DNA of 64,000 nt from Roseobacter litoralis Och 149. GTDB taxonomy: Bacteria; Pseudomonadota; Alphaproteobacteria; Rhodobacterales; Rhodobacteraceae. A program made the position numbers and the translations under genes. Location: NCBI RefSeq assembly GCF_000154785.2, contig NC_015730.1, forward strand, positions 2,542,001 through 2,606,000. The letters are read 5' to 3'. The notes beneath the pieces were generated by a model that searched no databases, was not told the DNA's origin, and worked only from the letters and a program-made list of their open reading frames with translations. Position 1 is the stretch's first letter; every line of letters begins with the position of its first letter. Of this stretch, positions 1-10,742 are shown piece by piece.

Positions 1-1
1 T

Positions 2-505
2 ATCATCGGCATTCCGAACCACGGCCAGTTGCGCATCGGCGACACGCTGACCGAAGGCGAAGCGATCCGCGTGACAGGTATCCCCTCGTTCGCGCCGGAA
101 CTTTTGCAGACCGTGCGTGCAGGTGATCCGCTCAAGGCCAAGCATCTGGAAAAAGCCCTGATGCAGTTCGCCGAAGAAGGGGCTGCCAAAGTGTTCAAAC
201 CCGCCATTGGCTCGGGGTTTGTCGTCGGAGTGGTCGGGCAGTTGCAATTCGAAGTGCTGGCCAGTCGCATTGAACTGGAATACGGCCTGCCGGTCAGGTT
301 CGAGGCGTCACAGTTCACATCAGCGCGCTGGGTCAGCGGCGACAAGCTGGCGGTCGACAAGTTCACCGAAAGCAACAAGCAGCATATCGCAAAGGACCAC
401 GACGGCGACATTGTCTATCTGACGCGACTGCAGTGGGACATCGACAGGGTGGAGCGGGATTATCCGCAGGTGACATTAACCGCGACCAAGGAAATGATGG
501 TGTAA
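2..505 (+). CDS. prfC: Peptide chain release factor 3, C-terminal part (truncated by window edge)
   Basis: The frame is open from base 2 and reads I-I-G-I-P-N-H-G-Q-L before the first in-frame start-like codon, so the gene begins outside the window. About 167 residues remain. They match the C-terminal domains of the RF3 GTPase, with the family-typical stretch VVGQLQFEVLASRI and an end near QWDIDRVERDYPQVTL. RF3 is a translational GTPase that recycles RF1/RF2 from the ribosome after termination; its G domain is not visible here. A GC-rich hairpin follows the stop codon. The identification is firm and only the true length is unknown. Confidence 0.95.
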   Translation: MIGIPNHGQLRIGDTLTEGEAIRVTGIPSFAPELLQTVRAGDPLKAKHLEKALMQFAEEGAAKVFKPAIGSGFVVGVVGQLQFEVLASRIELEYGLPVRFEASQFTSARWVSGDKLAVDKFTESNKQHIAKDHDGDIVYLTRLQWDIDRVERDYPQVTLTATKEMMV

Positions 506-508
506 AAC

Positions 509-531
509 GCGCGCCAGTATACATGGCGCGC
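509..531 (+). terminator. Hairpin downstream of prfC, possible terminator
   Basis: An 8-bp perfect stem (GCGCGCCA at 509-516, TGGCGCGC at 524-531) with a 7-base loop starts four bases after the prfC stop. No T-run follows, so it is a weak intrinsic terminator at best; it may act with Rho or protect the 3' end. Confidence 0.4.
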
Positions 532-869
532 ATTCCCGATGCCTCATCTTGGTCTGTCTGGCAAAAGAAGGACTGGTTTTGACATGCCGGGCCATGGCGT
601 TGAGCCAGTTGCAAAAATACCAGAAGCGCTCTTTTCCAGCTATTTTCATGCATAGATCAGACAAACCGGGGGCGCATGCCACCGCGTTTTACTCTAAAGC
701 GCATCGGCACAAACGGAATCCTTAATTGTTCTGTGTCAACTGTTTGACCAATCGCTGACGAATTGGTAAGCAGGCGCAGCATATCGCGGGAGAACCGCCG
801 TTTTGGGCCATGCGGGCCGATGTGAAAGCTGCCGCGGGCCGAGAATGTGTCCGCAAATTACGGATACAT
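532..869. other. Intergenic region before the DEAD-box helicase
   Basis: No gene is supported between prfC and the helicase. The region is less GC-rich than its surroundings near 610-770, as expected for a promoter-bearing leader. It contains a small inverted repeat GTCAA-CTGT-TTGAC (735-748) overlapping a candidate -35 element. A long leader is common for cold-induced RNA helicase genes, but nothing here proves such control. Confidence 0.5.
744..772 (+). promoter_or_regulatory. Candidate sigma-70 promoter of the helicase
   Basis: TTGACC (744-749) lies 17 bases before TAAGCA (767-772). The -35 matches five of six consensus positions, but the -10 is poor. It would give a leader of about 90 bases before the preferred start at 870. 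Confidence 0.3.
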
Positions 870-2324
870 ATGATAAAATTCTCTGAGTTGAACCTCAATC
901 CTAAAGTATTGAAGGCAATTGACGAAGCCGGGTACGAAACCCCCACCCCAATTCAAGCTGGTGCGATCCCCCCTGCTCTTGCAGGTCGTGATGTATTGGG
1001 GATTGCGCAAACCGGGACCGGTAAAACCGCCAGCTTCACGCTGCCGATGATTACCCTTTTGGCCCGTGGGCGCGCCCGCGCACGGATGCCGCGCAGTCTT
1101 GTGCTGTGCCCTACGCGTGAACTCGCGGCACAAGTTGCTGAAAACTTTGATACCTATACGAAACACCTCAAGCTCACCAAGGCACTGCTGATTGGTGGTG
1201 TGTCCTTTAAAGAACAGGACAAGCTGATTGATAAAGGTGTCGATGTCCTGATTGCGACGCCTGGGCGTTTGCTCGATCATTTCGAACGCGGCAAATTGCT
1301 GTTGACTGGCGTGCAGATCATGGTCGTGGACGAGGCGGACAGGATGCTTGATATGGGGTTCATTCCAGATATCGAACGTATCTTCAGCCTGACACCGTTT
1401 ACCCGCCAGACGCTGTTCTTTTCAGCCACCATGGCACCGGAAATTGAACGGATCACGAACACCTTCCTGTCCGCACCGGAACGGGTCGAAGTAGCGCGTC
1501 AGGCAACGGCCAGTGAAACCATTGAGCAAGGCGTGCTCAAGTTCAAAGCCTCTCGCAAAGATCGTGAAGGAACGGAAAAACGCAAGTTACTGCGCGCCCT
1601 GATTGATGCCGAAGGTGAAAAATGCACCAATGCCATCATCTTTTGCAACCGCAAAACGGACGTGGATATTGTCGCCAAGTCATTGAAGAAATACAATTAT
1701 GACGCGGCCCCTATTCACGGGGACTTGGACCAGAGCCAGCGAACACGCACGCTTGACGGGTTTCGCGACGGGTCCTTGAAATTTCTGATCGCCTCTGATG
1801 TGGCCGCACGCGGCCTTGATGTGCCTGCGGTCAGCCATGTGTTCAACTTCGACGTGCCCGGCCATGCCGAGGATTATGTCCACCGCATCGGTCGCACCGG
1901 ACGTGCCGGGCGTGACGGTAAGGCGATCATGATCTGCGTGCCGCGCGATGAGCGCAACCTCGAAGACATCGAGCGGCTTGTGCAGCGGGAAATACCGCGG
2001 CTGGACAATCCCTTGGGCACCCCGGCGGAGCCAGAGGAAAAGACGACCGCGAGTGAGCCGGCTGTAACGGAAAAACCGAAACGCACGCGAACACGCGCGC
2101 CGCGTAAAAGTGACAAACCGCAAGATACAGTGCCTGAACCCGAGATCGCACCAACACCTGCAGAAGCCCCTCCTGCCGCTGAACCAGCGCAGGCACCCCG
2201 TGCACGGGGCGGCCGGAACCGCAGCACGTCCGGCAGAGATCGTGGTGGAGCGGGCGTGATCGGCTTGGGCGATCATACCCCGGAATTCATAGGTCTCAGC
2301 TTCAAGGAGCGGATCGGGAGCTGA
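870..2324 (+). CDS. DEAD-box ATP-dependent RNA helicase (RhlE-like)
   Basis: A 484-residue superfamily 2 helicase, expected to unwind RNA in mRNA decay or ribosome assembly. Visible motifs: Q motif (ETPTPIQAG, about 23-31), Walker A AQTGTGKT (46-53), PTREL (81-85), DEAD (154-157), SAT (185-187), and ARGLD and HRIGRTGR in the second RecA domain. From about residue 390 to the end there is a Pro/Ala/Arg/Lys-rich, probably disordered tail of the kind that binds RNA. An upstream in-frame ATG at 810 exists, but the family begins at the M-I-K-F-S-E-L sequence, so 870 was chosen. The RhlE assignment within the DEAD family is by overall resemblance only. The gene converges on rnj with a shared terminator. 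Confidence 0.93.
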   Translation: MIKFSELNLNPKVLKAIDEAGYETPTPIQAGAIPPALAGRDVLGIAQTGTGKTASFTLPMITLLARGRARARMPRSLVLCPTRELAAQVAENFDTYTKHLKLTKALLIGGVSFKEQDKLIDKGVDVLIATPGRLLDHFERGKLLLTGVQIMVVDEADRMLDMGFIPDIERIFSLTPFTRQTLFFSATMAPEIERITNTFLSAPERVEVARQATASETIEQGVLKFKASRKDREGTEKRKLLRALIDAEGEKCTNAIIFCNRKTDVDIVAKSLKKYNYDAAPIHGDLDQSQRTRTLDGFRDGSLKFLIASDVAARGLDVPAVSHVFNFDVPGHAEDYVHRIGRTGRAGRDGKAIMICVPRDERNLEDIERLVQREIPRLDNPLGTPAEPEEKTTASEPAVTEKPKRTRTRAPRKSDKPQDTVPEPEIAPTPAEAPPAAEPAQAPRARGGRNRSTSGRDRGGAGVIGLGDHTPEFIGLSFKERIGS

Positions 2325-2342
2325 TAGCGACTGCAAGACAAG

Positions 2343-2380
2343 AAAGGCCGGGCTGCTTTCCCAAAAGCAGCCCGGCCTTT
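2343..2380. terminator. Bidirectional intrinsic terminator between helicase and rnj
   Basis: A 17-bp perfect stem, AAAGGCCGGGCTGCTTT at 2343-2359 and its complement at 2364-2380, with a 4-base loop. A-rich and T-rich flanks lie on both sides. It sits between the stop codons of two convergent genes and can end transcription from either side. Confidence 0.88.
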
Positions 2381-2383
2381 CGT

Positions 2384-4051
2384 TTAGCTTAACCGGCTGA
2401 CGATCACGCTGACCTCAGGCTTCTTGCCAATCTCGTCTTGTGACGTCTGACGCACAACGCGGCGCAGACCTTCGTTCAGACGATCATCATCCCGCATCGT
2501 CTTGGGATCCGCCCGCCCGAGCCACTGGCCAAGGTCCGCTTCGAGCACGTCGACCAAGGACGCCTTGCTGCGTCCGGTTTCCGGCAACCCCTTGAGTTCG
2601 CACCATGGATCGCCAAGCGGTTCGTCGTCTTCATCCACAATCAGCGTCACCACCACATGCCCGTTCAGCGCCATGCGAATACGATCCCGCACGACACCGT
2701 CCAACGCACCGATCTGCACTGTCCCATCCAGATAGGTACGGCCCGTTTCAACATATTCCGCGATCTTGGGCTTGTTCCCGGACAAATCAACCATCATGCC
2801 ATTCACGGCCAGAACACCCGTTCTGCCATTTTGTTCGGCGATTTTCACATGTTCGCGCAGATGGCGATGTTCGCCGTGCATGGGGATCACAACCTGCGGA
2901 TTGACGATCTCGCTAAGGCGTTCCAGATCGGGCCGGTTTGCGTGGCCCGAAACATGATAGAGCCCGGAGCTGTCATCCACCACATCAACCCCCAGTTCGG
3001 AAAAGGCGTTGATGATCCGGATCACCCCTTTTTCGTTGCCCGGGATGGTTTTGGATGAGAACAGGAACAGGTCTCCCTCCTTCATCTCCATGCCCTGATA
3101 CTTGCCGCGCGCGAGTTGCGCCGAGGCCGCGCGCCGCTCCCCCTGCGAGCCAGTGACGAGCAACATCAGGTTTTCGCGTGGAATCGATTTGGCTTCTTCC
3201 GGGCTCACGACGGATGGAAAATCCTGCAAGACGCCGGTTTCGGCTGATGCCTCGATCATGCGGCGCATTGCGCGCCCCATCAGAACGATGGAACGCCCTG
3301 CCCGCACCCCCGCATCCGCGAGCGTTTTAACGCGCGCCACGTTGGAGGCAAATGTCGTCGCGACAACCATGCCTTGCGCGCTCTGGACAAGCTTTGTGAT
3401 CTCTGGCCCAACCGACGCTTCAGAGCGACCGGGATGTTGCGAAAACACGTTCGTGCTGTCACAGATCAGCGCCTTGACGCCGTCCTTGCTGACCTCAGCC
3501 CAGAGTTCGGGATCAAAGGCTTCACCCACCAGCGGGGTTTCATCCAATTTGAAATCACCTGAGTGGATCACGCGCCCTTCGGGCGTATCAATCACCATGG
3601 CCGAGCTTTCAGGGATCGAATGGGAAATCGGCAAAAAGCTCACTTGGAAAGGCCCGGCCGAAACCGTCTCGGGCCAGGGCGATACAGTGTGCACAGCGTC
3701 TTCGGGATGGCCATGCTCTGCCATTTTGCGTCGCGCAATATTGGCCGTGAACGCGCGGGCGTAAATCGGCGCACCCAACCGCTCATAGGTATGTGCCACG
3801 GCGCCCACGTGGTCTTCATGCGCATGGGTCACAAACACAGCCTCAATCCGGTCGCGCCGTTCCTGCAACCACGTGATATCGGGCAGGATCAGGTCAACGC
3901 CGGGGCTGCCATCCATATCCGGAAAGGCCACGCCCATATCCACCACGATCAGCCGTTCCGCATTCGGTTTGCCGTATCCGTAAACATAGGCGTTCATGCC
4001 AATTTCGCCCGCCCCACCGAGGGGCAGATAGATCAGTCTTTCACTGCTCAT
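2384..4051 (-). CDS. rnj: Ribonuclease J
   Basis: A 555-residue metallo-beta-lactamase/beta-CASP ribonuclease. The zinc motif H-A-H-E-D-H lies at residues 76-81. Further family signs are the second metal-site segment around SHSIPESSA, HSGDFKLDETPLVG, and the beta-CASP and C-terminal metal motifs around SGHANRPDLERL and IPMHGEHRH. RNase J has 5'-3' exonuclease and endonuclease activity in mRNA turnover and rRNA maturation. Many alphaproteobacteria carry it. It is the last gene of the nuo-birA-coaX-rnj run, four bases behind coaX, so it is probably co-transcribed with at least birA and coaX. Confidence 0.95.
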   Translation of the reverse strand: MSSERLIYLPLGGAGEIGMNAYVYGYGKPNAERLIVVDMGVAFPDMDGSPGVDLILPDITWLQERRDRIEAVFVTHAHEDHVGAVAHTYERLGAPIYARAFTANIARRKMAEHGHPEDAVHTVSPWPETVSAGPFQVSFLPISHSIPESSAMVIDTPEGRVIHSGDFKLDETPLVGEAFDPELWAEVSKDGVKALICDSTNVFSQHPGRSEASVGPEITKLVQSAQGMVVATTFASNVARVKTLADAGVRAGRSIVLMGRAMRRMIEASAETGVLQDFPSVVSPEEAKSIPRENLMLLVTGSQGERRAASAQLARGKYQGMEMKEGDLFLFSSKTIPGNEKGVIRIINAFSELGVDVVDDSSGLYHVSGHANRPDLERLSEIVNPQVVIPMHGEHRHLREHVKIAEQNGRTGVLAVNGMMVDLSGNKPKIAEYVETGRTYLDGTVQIGALDGVVRDRIRMALNGHVVVTLIVDEDDEPLGDPWCELKGLPETGRSKASLVDVLEADLGQWLGRADPKTMRDDDRLNEGLRRVVRQTSQDEIGKKPEVSVIVSRLS

Positions 4052-4055
4052 AGAA

Positions 4056-4829
4056 TTATTCTTTTTCCTTGTTGTACTTATAAATCACGGTCAGACCGTG
4101 CATTGTCAGATCTTCCTGATACGCATCAAAAAGCGCCTCAGATTGCTGGAAAAGGGGTGCCAGCCCACCCGTTGAAATCACGCGCATCTCGCGGGCGCGT
4201 TCCGCCTTTATCCGGTCGCATATCTCACGCACGAGGCCGACATAACCCCAAAAAACGCCAGATTGCATGCAGGCGACAGTATTTGTGCCCACCACGCTTT
4301 GCGGTTTGGTGATATCGACATGCGGAAGGGCTGCAGCGGCCTGATGCAACGCCTCAAGGCTCAGGTTCACGCCGGGGGCGATCACACCACCGACATAGGC
4401 GCCATCGGTGTCGACGACATCAAAGGTTGTCGCGGTGCCAAAATCGACCATGATCAAATCACCACCGAAAAGGTCAAACCCAGCGACTGTGTTGACCAGC
4501 CGGTCCGGGCCGACCTGCGTCCCTTCGTCCACGCGCACATCGACGGGCAGCAGGCAGTCGGGTTTGCCAACCACAAGCGGGCGCGTGTTAAAATACCTGT
4601 CCGCAAAGACGCGCAAATTGAACACCACACGCGGCACGGTCGAGGAGATGATTACATCGGTGATGTCGACTTCGAGTTTCTGAAACTGCATCAGCGTTCT
4701 GAGCCAGACATAGTATTGATCTGCGGTGCGCTGCCATTCTGTCGACGTGCGCCAGGTCGCAACAAAACGTGTCCCGTCCCAGAGGGAAAAGACGGTATTC
4801 GTGTTGCCGCAATCAATTGCCAGTAACAT
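4056..4829 (-). CDS. coaX: Type III pantothenate kinase
   Basis: A 257-residue ASKHA-fold kinase that phosphorylates pantothenate in the first step of coenzyme A synthesis. Motifs: the phosphate-binding D-C-G-N-T-N-T at residues 5-11, the pantothenate/ATP segment VDFGTATTFDVVD with its catalytic Asp, GGVIAPGVNLS, and STGGLAPLF. The frame is open further upstream (to 4925), but the family starts at M-L-L-A-I-D, so 4829 was chosen; this also removes an overlap with birA. It lies 16 bases behind birA and just ahead of rnj. The birA-coaX pairing is a common arrangement. Confidence 0.95.
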   Translation of the reverse strand: MLLAIDCGNTNTVFSLWDGTRFVATWRTSTEWQRTADQYYVWLRTLMQFQKLEVDITDVIISSTVPRVVFNLRVFADRYFNTRPLVVGKPDCLLPVDVRVDEGTQVGPDRLVNTVAGFDLFGGDLIMVDFGTATTFDVVDTDGAYVGGVIAPGVNLSLEALHQAAAALPHVDITKPQSVVGTNTVACMQSGVFWGYVGLVREICDRIKAERAREMRVISTGGLAPLFQQSEALFDAYQEDLTMHGLTVIYKYNKEKE

Positions 4830-4845
4830 AGCCGCGCGCCCCTTC

Positions 4846-5619
4846 TCAGAAATAGACATCTGCTGCTGCGATGGACATGACACCGCGCGGGCCGCGTAAC
4901 ACGAGATGCCCCTCGGCGTCCACATCTTCGAAAGTCCCTGAGTATTCCTCTCGGGTCGTGCGTGCCGTTATCACCTCGCCGATGCGGGCAGCATGTGCCA
5001 GCCACCCGGTCCGGATCGGCTCAAAACCGTACTGCTGAAACTGTTGTTCAAGATTGGCAAAGTGGCAGGCGAGCACCTCAAAAAAGGTCTCAGGCAGCAC
5101 CCGAACGGACGTTTCACTCAGGATCGACACCGGTTTCAGGGCGGTCGCCTCGACATCACTTGCTGGCGGGGCGGCAACAAGATTGACCCCAACGCCAATG
5201 GACAAAAAACCAGTCTGCTGGCCCGCACCCGTGCTCTCAAGCAAAATGCCCGCGACCTTGCCACCGTTGAGCAACACGTCATTGGGCCATTTCAAGGCCA
5301 AACCCTTCTCCCGGCCTGTCACTTCGACAAACGCACGGTAGAGCGCCAGAGACATGATAAATGACCGCAGCGCGGCTTGCGTCGGTGGTCCTGCGGGACG
5401 CAAGAGCAGCGTCGCCGCAAAATTACCCTCGGGCATGGACCATGGCCGCCCGCGTCTGCCTCTTGCTGTGGTCTGCCGCCGCGCAAAAATCCAAAGCGGG
5501 GTCGCAGCCTTGGGGGCTTGTCGCGCGGCTTCATCCAGAGTGCTGTCGACTTCGTTCAACTGCAATCGGCCATAACCTTCAGGCCAGCTATCACCCGTCA
5601 ACGACATATACCCCGGCAC
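4846..5619 (-). CDS. birA: Biotin--[acetyl-CoA-carboxylase] ligase
   Basis: A 257-residue biotin protein ligase. It has the biotin/ATP loop RGRRGRPW (about 54-61), LKWPNDVLLNGGKVAGILLE with the biotin-contacting Lys, and a short SH3-like C-terminal domain (SGTFEDVDAEGHLVLRGP). There is no N-terminal helix-turn-helix, so it is a monofunctional ligase and not the E. coli repressor type. Its substrates would include the biotinyl subunit of methylcrotonyl-CoA carboxylase encoded at 28657-30594. An alternative start lies four codons in (M-S-L-T-G). It sits 21 bases behind nuoN and probably shares the nuo transcript. Confidence 0.94.
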   Translation of the reverse strand: MPGYMSLTGDSWPEGYGRLQLNEVDSTLDEAARQAPKAATPLWIFARRQTTARGRRGRPWSMPEGNFAATLLLRPAGPPTQAALRSFIMSLALYRAFVEVTGREKGLALKWPNDVLLNGGKVAGILLESTGAGQQTGFLSIGVGVNLVAAPPASDVEATALKPVSILSETSVRVLPETFFEVLACHFANLEQQFQQYGFEPIRTGWLAHAARIGEVITARTTREEYSGTFEDVDAEGHLVLRGPRGVMSIAAADVYF

Positions 5620-5640
5620 AAATGCGCGCGGCCCCGTCGG

Positions 5641-7092
5641 TCAGTTAACAAGTGTTGCAGCGGCGGAGGCAGCGGCGGTTTCGACACCGAACATATTGGC
5701 AATGCCCAGTACCATGATGGCCGCGGACACCAGCAGGAAGCCTGACAAAACCGGCGATCCCCCCTTGTCCAACCCGTCTTCCTTTTCGTCGCCGAAATAC
5801 ATGAAGAATACGATGCGCAGATAGTAATAGGCCCCGATGACCGATGCGATGACCCCCGCAATGGCCAGCCATGCGAACCCCGCTTCATAGGCGGCGCGCA
5901 AGACGTAGAATTTGCCAAAGAACCCAAGCATCGGCGGCACGCCCGCCAGCGAGAACAGCAAGACCAGCATGGCCAGCGCCTTGCCCGGTTCCTTCTTGGA
6001 ATACATGTTCAGAGATGAGATATCCGTAACCGGCTGGCCATCCTTTTCCATCATCAGGATAAAGGCGAAGGTGCCGACGTTCATTGTCACATAGATCGCC
6101 ATATAGATCAGCATCGCCTGCACACCGAGCACCGTGCCAGCAGCCAGACCCATCAGCGCATAGCCCATATGCGCAATCGACGAAAAGGCCATCAGACGTT
6201 TGATGTTTGTCTGCCCAATGGCGGCGACCGCGCCAAGGAACATGGAACACAGCGACAAGAGCGCGACGATCTGGCTCCAGTCGCTGATGGCATTGCCGAA
6301 CGCGTCATGCAGCACGCGCGCAAACAGCCCCATCGCGGCCACTTTGGGGGCGGTGGCGAAAAAGGCGGTGACAGGGGTGGGCGCACCCTCATAGACATCC
6401 GGTGTCCACATGTGGAACGGCACGGCGGAGACTTTGAACGCCAGCCCGGCGATCAGGAACACGAGGCCGAACAGCAGACCGAGGGAGACGTCGCCATGCT
6501 GCGCCGTCTCGATGATCCCCGAAAAGAGCGTTGTTCCGGCATAGCCGTAGATCAGCGATGCCCCATAGAGCAGCAGACCAGAGGACAACGCGCCAAGCAC
6601 AAAGTACTTCAGCCCGGCTTCGGTGGATTTCACACTGTCCCGGCGCAGCGACGCGATTACATAGAGCGCAAGCGACTGAAGCTCGAGCCCCATATAGAGC
6701 GCCATCAGATCACCGGCGGATACCATGACCATCATACCGACCACGGAAAGAGCCAGCAAAAGCGGATATTCAAAGCGCAGCAGGTCGCGCGCCTTCATGT
6801 AGCCTTCGGACATCACCAAAACGGCGGCGGCGGCAAAGAGGATCGTCACCTTGGCAAAACGGGCGAACCCATCTTCGATCAGCATGCCGCCAAAGGCTAC
6901 GTTTGTCCCCTCACCGTCCACTGTAATCCATGCGCCCAGTGCCACCATCAGACCGGCGGTCAACCAGACAAGCACCGAGGCCATGCCATCCTTGGTCGTG
7001 TAAACAGCCACCAGCAGCATCACCATGGCGTAGAGCGACAGGATAATTTCCGGCAGGATGAGGGTCAGATCAGCGGTTATCATCGTATCCAT
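5641..7092 (-). CDS. nuoN: NADH-quinone oxidoreductase subunit N
   Basis: A 483-residue polytopic membrane protein of the antiporter-like family (complex I proton channel). It shows the expected run of hydrophobic helices and family motifs such as [39 protein letters not shown] and [14 protein letters not shown], which carry the conserved Glu, Lys and His of the half-channels. It is the last nuo subunit of the operon. An alternative start three codons in (M-I-T-A-D) is possible. Length is normal for the family. Confidence 0.97.
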   Translation of the reverse strand: MDTMITADLTLILPEIILSLYAMVMLLVAVYTTKDGMASVLVWLTAGLMVALGAWITVDGEGTNVAFGGMLIEDGFARFAKVTILFAAAAVLVMSEGYMKARDLLRFEYPLLLALSVVGMMVMVSAGDLMALYMGLELQSLALYVIASLRRDSVKSTEAGLKYFVLGALSSGLLLYGASLIYGYAGTTLFSGIIETAQHGDVSLGLLFGLVFLIAGLAFKVSAVPFHMWTPDVYEGAPTPVTAFFATAPKVAAMGLFARVLHDAFGNAISDWSQIVALLSLCSMFLGAVAAIGQTNIKRLMAFSSIAHMGYALMGLAAGTVLGVQAMLIYMAIYVTMNVGTFAFILMMEKDGQPVTDISSLNMYSKKEPGKALAMLVLLFSLAGVPPMLGFFGKFYVLRAAYEAGFAWLAIAGVIASVIGAYYYLRIVFFMYFGDEKEDGLDKGGSPVLSGFLLVSAAIMVLGIANMFGVETAAASAAATLVN

Positions 7093-7095
7093 CCT

Positions 7096-8637
7096 TTAGT
7101 TCGACGCCAGTTGGCTTGCAGCTTCTGCTGCACTCAGCGCCGTATCATAGCCTGCAACCAATGCCGCCACCGACGGCCCGGTAATATCGAGCACCAATGC
7201 GGGGTAAACCCCCAAAAGCAGCGTCATCGCCACAAGGGGTGCGAATATCCAACGCTCGCGCGACGTCATGTCGGTAATAGATTTCAGGCTTTCCTTGATC
7301 AGATCCCCCATCACCACGCGGCGATAAAGCCAGAGCGCATAGGCCGCCGAGAAAATCACTCCGGTCGTGGCCACTGCGGCAACCCATGTGTTGACCTGAA
7401 ACACGGCCATGAGTGTCAGGAACTCGCCGACAAAGCCAGATGTGCCCGGCAGACCCACATTGGCCATCGTGAATAACATGAAAATCAGCGCATAGGCCGG
7501 CATCCGGTTTACCAGACCGCCATAGGCGTCGATTTCGCGGGTGTGCATCCGGTCATAGATCACGCCAACACACAGGAACAGCGCGCCGGAAATGAACCCG
7601 TGGCTTATCATCTGAAAAATTGCGCCATCGACGCCCTGTTGATTGGCCGCAAAGATACCCATCGTGACAAACCCCATATGGGCCACGGACGAATAGGCGA
7701 TCAGCTTTTTCATGTCTTCCTGCACGAGTGCCACCAGCGAGGTATAGACGATCGCGATGGCCGACAGCCACAGGATCATCGGCGCCCAGATATCAGCCGC
7801 CACCGGAAACATCGGCAGCGAGAAACGGATGAACCCGTAGCCGCCGAGTTTCAACAGGATCGCCGCCAGCACCACGGACCCGGCAGTCGGGGCCTGAACG
7901 TGGGCATCCGGCAGCCATGTATGCACCGGCCACATGGGCATCTTGACGGCGAAGCTTGCAAAGAAGGCAAGGAACAGGAGTGTCTGCATCCCCCCGACAA
8001 TCTGAATGCCCAGAAGGTCGAAATCGGCAAAGGAGAATTCATGACGCAACAGCATTTCAATATCTGTGGTGCCCGCATCGGCAAACATACCCACCATCGC
8101 CACCAGCATCAGCACGGAGCCGAGGAAGGTATAGAGGAAGAACTTGAAGCTCGCATAGATGCGGTTCGCCCCGCCCCAGATGCCGATGATCAGGAACATG
8201 GGGATCAAGCCGGCCTCAAAGAACAGGTAGAACAAGACCAGGTCGAGCGCCATGAAGACGCCAAGCATCAGCGTCTCAAGCAGCAGGAAGGCGATCATAT
8301 ATTCCTTGACCCGCAGGGTGACATTCCACGACGCGGCAATCACCAGCGGCATCATGAAGGTCGTGAGCATCACGAAGAGCACCGAGATGCCATCAACGCC
8401 CATTTTGTATTCAAGACCCAGCAGCCAGTCGCGTTCTTCCACGAATTGAAACCCGGTGTCCTGCGGGTCAAACCCGGCCAGAATGAACAGCGAGACAAGG
8501 AAGGTCGCCACCGTGGCAAACATCGCCACGCGCTTGGCGTTGAGGTTGGCTGCCTCATCATCGCCGCGCAAAAAGACCGCAAGGATCAACGCCGCCATGG
8601 CCGGAATAAAGGTTACGATGGAAAGAAGATTGCCCAT
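7096..8637 (-). CDS. nuoM: NADH-quinone oxidoreductase subunit M
   Basis: A 513-residue antiporter-like membrane subunit of complex I. Conserved segments include [20 protein letters not shown] with the key Glu, [23 protein letters not shown] with the channel Lys, and [13 protein letters not shown]. The start at 8637 overlaps the nuoL stop by one base (T-G-A-T-G on the coding strand), which implies translational coupling. The open frame reaches ten codons further upstream, but the coupled ATG and the hydrophobic start M-G-N-L-L support 8637. nuoN follows three bases downstream. Confidence 0.97.
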   Translation of the reverse strand: MGNLLSIVTFIPAMAALILAVFLRGDDEAANLNAKRVAMFATVATFLVSLFILAGFDPQDTGFQFVEERDWLLGLEYKMGVDGISVLFVMLTTFMMPLVIAASWNVTLRVKEYMIAFLLLETLMLGVFMALDLVLFYLFFEAGLIPMFLIIGIWGGANRIYASFKFFLYTFLGSVLMLVAMVGMFADAGTTDIEMLLRHEFSFADFDLLGIQIVGGMQTLLFLAFFASFAVKMPMWPVHTWLPDAHVQAPTAGSVVLAAILLKLGGYGFIRFSLPMFPVAADIWAPMILWLSAIAIVYTSLVALVQEDMKKLIAYSSVAHMGFVTMGIFAANQQGVDGAIFQMISHGFISGALFLCVGVIYDRMHTREIDAYGGLVNRMPAYALIFMLFTMANVGLPGTSGFVGEFLTLMAVFQVNTWVAAVATTGVIFSAAYALWLYRRVVMGDLIKESLKSITDMTSRERWIFAPLVAMTLLLGVYPALVLDITGPSVAALVAGYDTALSAAEAASQLASN

Positions 8638-10742
8638 CAGTTGGCCCCTCCTGACAGTGTCATCCAAGTGACCAGCACTGCGATGCCGATGACCATGGCG
8701 AAGGCATAGGTAAAGATATAACCGGACTGCGCACGCCCGGCGAGGCGGGTAAAGAACGGGATAATGCCCATGGCGATGCCGTTCAGTCCCCCGTCGATCA
8801 CATCCCCATCACCGCGTTTCCACAGGAATGAGCCGATCCATTTGGCCGGAATGACAAACACGATGTTATAGAGTTCGTCAAAGTACCATTTGTTCTTGAG
8901 GAACAGGTACAAGGGGCGTTGGTTTTCGGCCAGCCGCTTGGGCAGTTCGGGGTTCACGATGTAGAACCAATAGGCCATCAGAAAGCCGATCAACATGGCC
9001 GCGAAAGGCGATGTCTTAACCCAATATGGCACCTTATGGGCGTCATCGAGCAGAGTGTTATCGGGTGCGATGTACAGCGCCCCTTCACCCGGCACCCCGG
9101 CAAAGACGTAATGATGCTCGCCCTCTTTGGCACCATGGCTGTCCTCGGCCTTATCATCGCCATGACCCTCAGCGCCATGCTCAGAGGCTTCGGCATAGGG
9201 AATGCCATAGAACTTCGCCACTTTATCCGTGTGGCCAAAGAACGACCCGTACCAGACCATACCAGCAAAAATCGCCCCAAGCGCCAGCACACCCAGCGGA
9301 ATAATCATGACCATCGGGCTTTCATGCGCGTGGTCGTGGGTGTGTTTGTCGCCCCGTGGCGTGCCGTAAAACGTCAGGAACATCAAACGCCAGCTATAGA
9401 AACTGGTGAACAGTGCGGCGATCACAAGCGCCCAGAACCCATACATGGACCCGGCAGCAAAAGCGCTTTCCACGATCGCATCTTTGGAATGGAAGCCCGC
9501 AAACCCGATCGGTATCTCGCCCAATGTCACAATCCAGACAGGGATACCAACACCCGTGATGGCAAGCGTGCCGATCATCATGGCCCAGAAGGTATAGGGG
9601 ATTTTCTTGCGCAAGCCGCCGTAGTTCATCATGTCTTGCTCATGGTGCATCGCATGGATCACCGAGCCTGCGCCGAGAAACAGCATCGCCTTGAAGAAAG
9701 CATGTGTAAACAGGTGGAACATGGCCGCTGAATACATGCCAACACCTGCCGCGACGAACATATACCCCAACTGCGAACAGGTCGAATAGGCGATCACCCG
9801 TTTGATGTCCGTCTGCACCAGTCCCACCGTGGCCGCGAAGAACGCCGTTGTTGCGCCCAGCACGGTGACGAATGCCATGGCTTCGGGTGCGAATTCCATG
9901 ATCGGCGACATCCGGCACACAAGGAAAACACCCGCCGTGACCATCGTGGCCGCATGGATCAGCGCGGACACAGGCGTTGGCCCTTCCATCGCGTCCGGCA
10001 GCCATGTGTGCAAAAACAACTGCGCCGATTTCCCCATCGCGCCGATGAAAAGCAGGAAGGCGATCAGATTTGCCGCGTTCCATTCGGTCCAAAGAAAGGT
10101 CAGCTGCGTCTCTGCCAGTTCTGGCGCGGCGGCAAAGATGTCATCAAAATTGATGCTATCCGTCAGGAAAAACAGCGCAAAAATCGCCAGCGCAAAGCCG
10201 AAGTCCCCAACGCGGTTGACGACGAACGCCTTGATCGCCGCCGCATTTGCCGAGGGTTTGCGATAGTAAAAGCCGATCAGAAGGTAGGACGCGACGCCCA
10301 CCCCTTCCCAGCCAAAAAACATCTGCACAAGGTTGTCCGCCGTGACCAGCATCAACATCGCAAAGGTAAAGAACGACAGATAGGCAAAGAAGCGCGGCTT
10401 GTAGCTCTCGTCGTCTTTCCACTGCGGGTCTTTATCCATGTAGCCAAAGGAATAAAGATGAACGAGGCTCGACACGGTGGTGATGACGACCAGCATGATC
10501 GCGGTCAGCCGGTCCAGTCGGATCGCCCAATCCGTACTGAGGCTACCGCTTTCGATAAAGCGCAAAATCTGGATTTGCTCAGTCGTGCCGTCAAAGGTGA
10601 GAAACACAACCCACGACAAGAGAGCCGACAGGAAAAGCAGCCCGGTGGCAATCCAGCAGGCGGCAGCTTCTCCGATAAATTTCCAGCTGAAACCACACAG
10701 GAGCGCACCAACAAGCGGGGCAAAGAGGAGTATTGTTTCCAT
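8637..10742 (-). CDS. nuoL: NADH-quinone oxidoreductase subunit L
   Basis: A 701-residue antiporter-like subunit, the distal proton pump of complex I, with the long C-terminal lateral helix region. Key segments: [58 protein letters not shown] and [15 protein letters not shown] His/Glu/Asp/Lys-rich loop (about residues 515-545, [23 protein letters not shown]) separates the antiporter core from the C-terminal part. The start at 10742 (M-E-T-I-L-L) is preferred over an in-frame ATG ten codons upstream, because the latter lacks the family N-terminus. The chosen ATG overlaps the stop of a 42-codon ORF that fills the nuoK-nuoL gap. Confidence 0.96.
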   Translation of the reverse strand: METILLFAPLVGALLCGFSWKFIGEAAACWIATGLLFLSALLSWVVFLTFDGTTEQIQILRFIESGSLSTDWAIRLDRLTAIMLVVITTVSSLVHLYSFGYMDKDPQWKDDESYKPRFFAYLSFFTFAMLMLVTADNLVQMFFGWEGVGVASYLLIGFYYRKPSANAAAIKAFVVNRVGDFGFALAIFALFFLTDSINFDDIFAAAPELAETQLTFLWTEWNAANLIAFLLFIGAMGKSAQLFLHTWLPDAMEGPTPVSALIHAATMVTAGVFLVCRMSPIMEFAPEAMAFVTVLGATTAFFAATVGLVQTDIKRVIAYSTCSQLGYMFVAAGVGMYSAAMFHLFTHAFFKAMLFLGAGSVIHAMHHEQDMMNYGGLRKKIPYTFWAMMIGTLAITGVGIPVWIVTLGEIPIGFAGFHSKDAIVESAFAAGSMYGFWALVIAALFTSFYSWRLMFLTFYGTPRGDKHTHDHAHESPMVMIIPLGVLALGAIFAGMVWYGSFFGHTDKVAKFYGIPYAEASEHGAEGHGDDKAEDSHGAKEGEHHYVFAGVPGEGALYIAPDNTLLDDAHKVPYWVKTSPFAAMLIGFLMAYWFYIVNPELPKRLAENQRPLYLFLKNKWYFDELYNIVFVIPAKWIGSFLWKRGDGDVIDGGLNGIAMGIIPFFTRLAGRAQSGYIFTYAFAMVIGIAVLVTWMTLSGGAN

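Noticed and set aside
735..748. GTCAA-N4-TTGAC inverted repeat before the helicase as an FNR box
   Set aside because: The half-sites are in the reverse order of the FNR consensus (TTGAC-N4-GTCAA), so it is not an FNR-type site. It may be another operator or chance.
6169..8709. Two long plus-strand open frames (435 and 388 codons) opposite nuoN and nuoM
   Set aside because: They are His/Gln/Arg-rich shadows of transmembrane genes, with no ribosome-binding site or family resemblance. The opposite strand encodes clear NuoN and NuoM.
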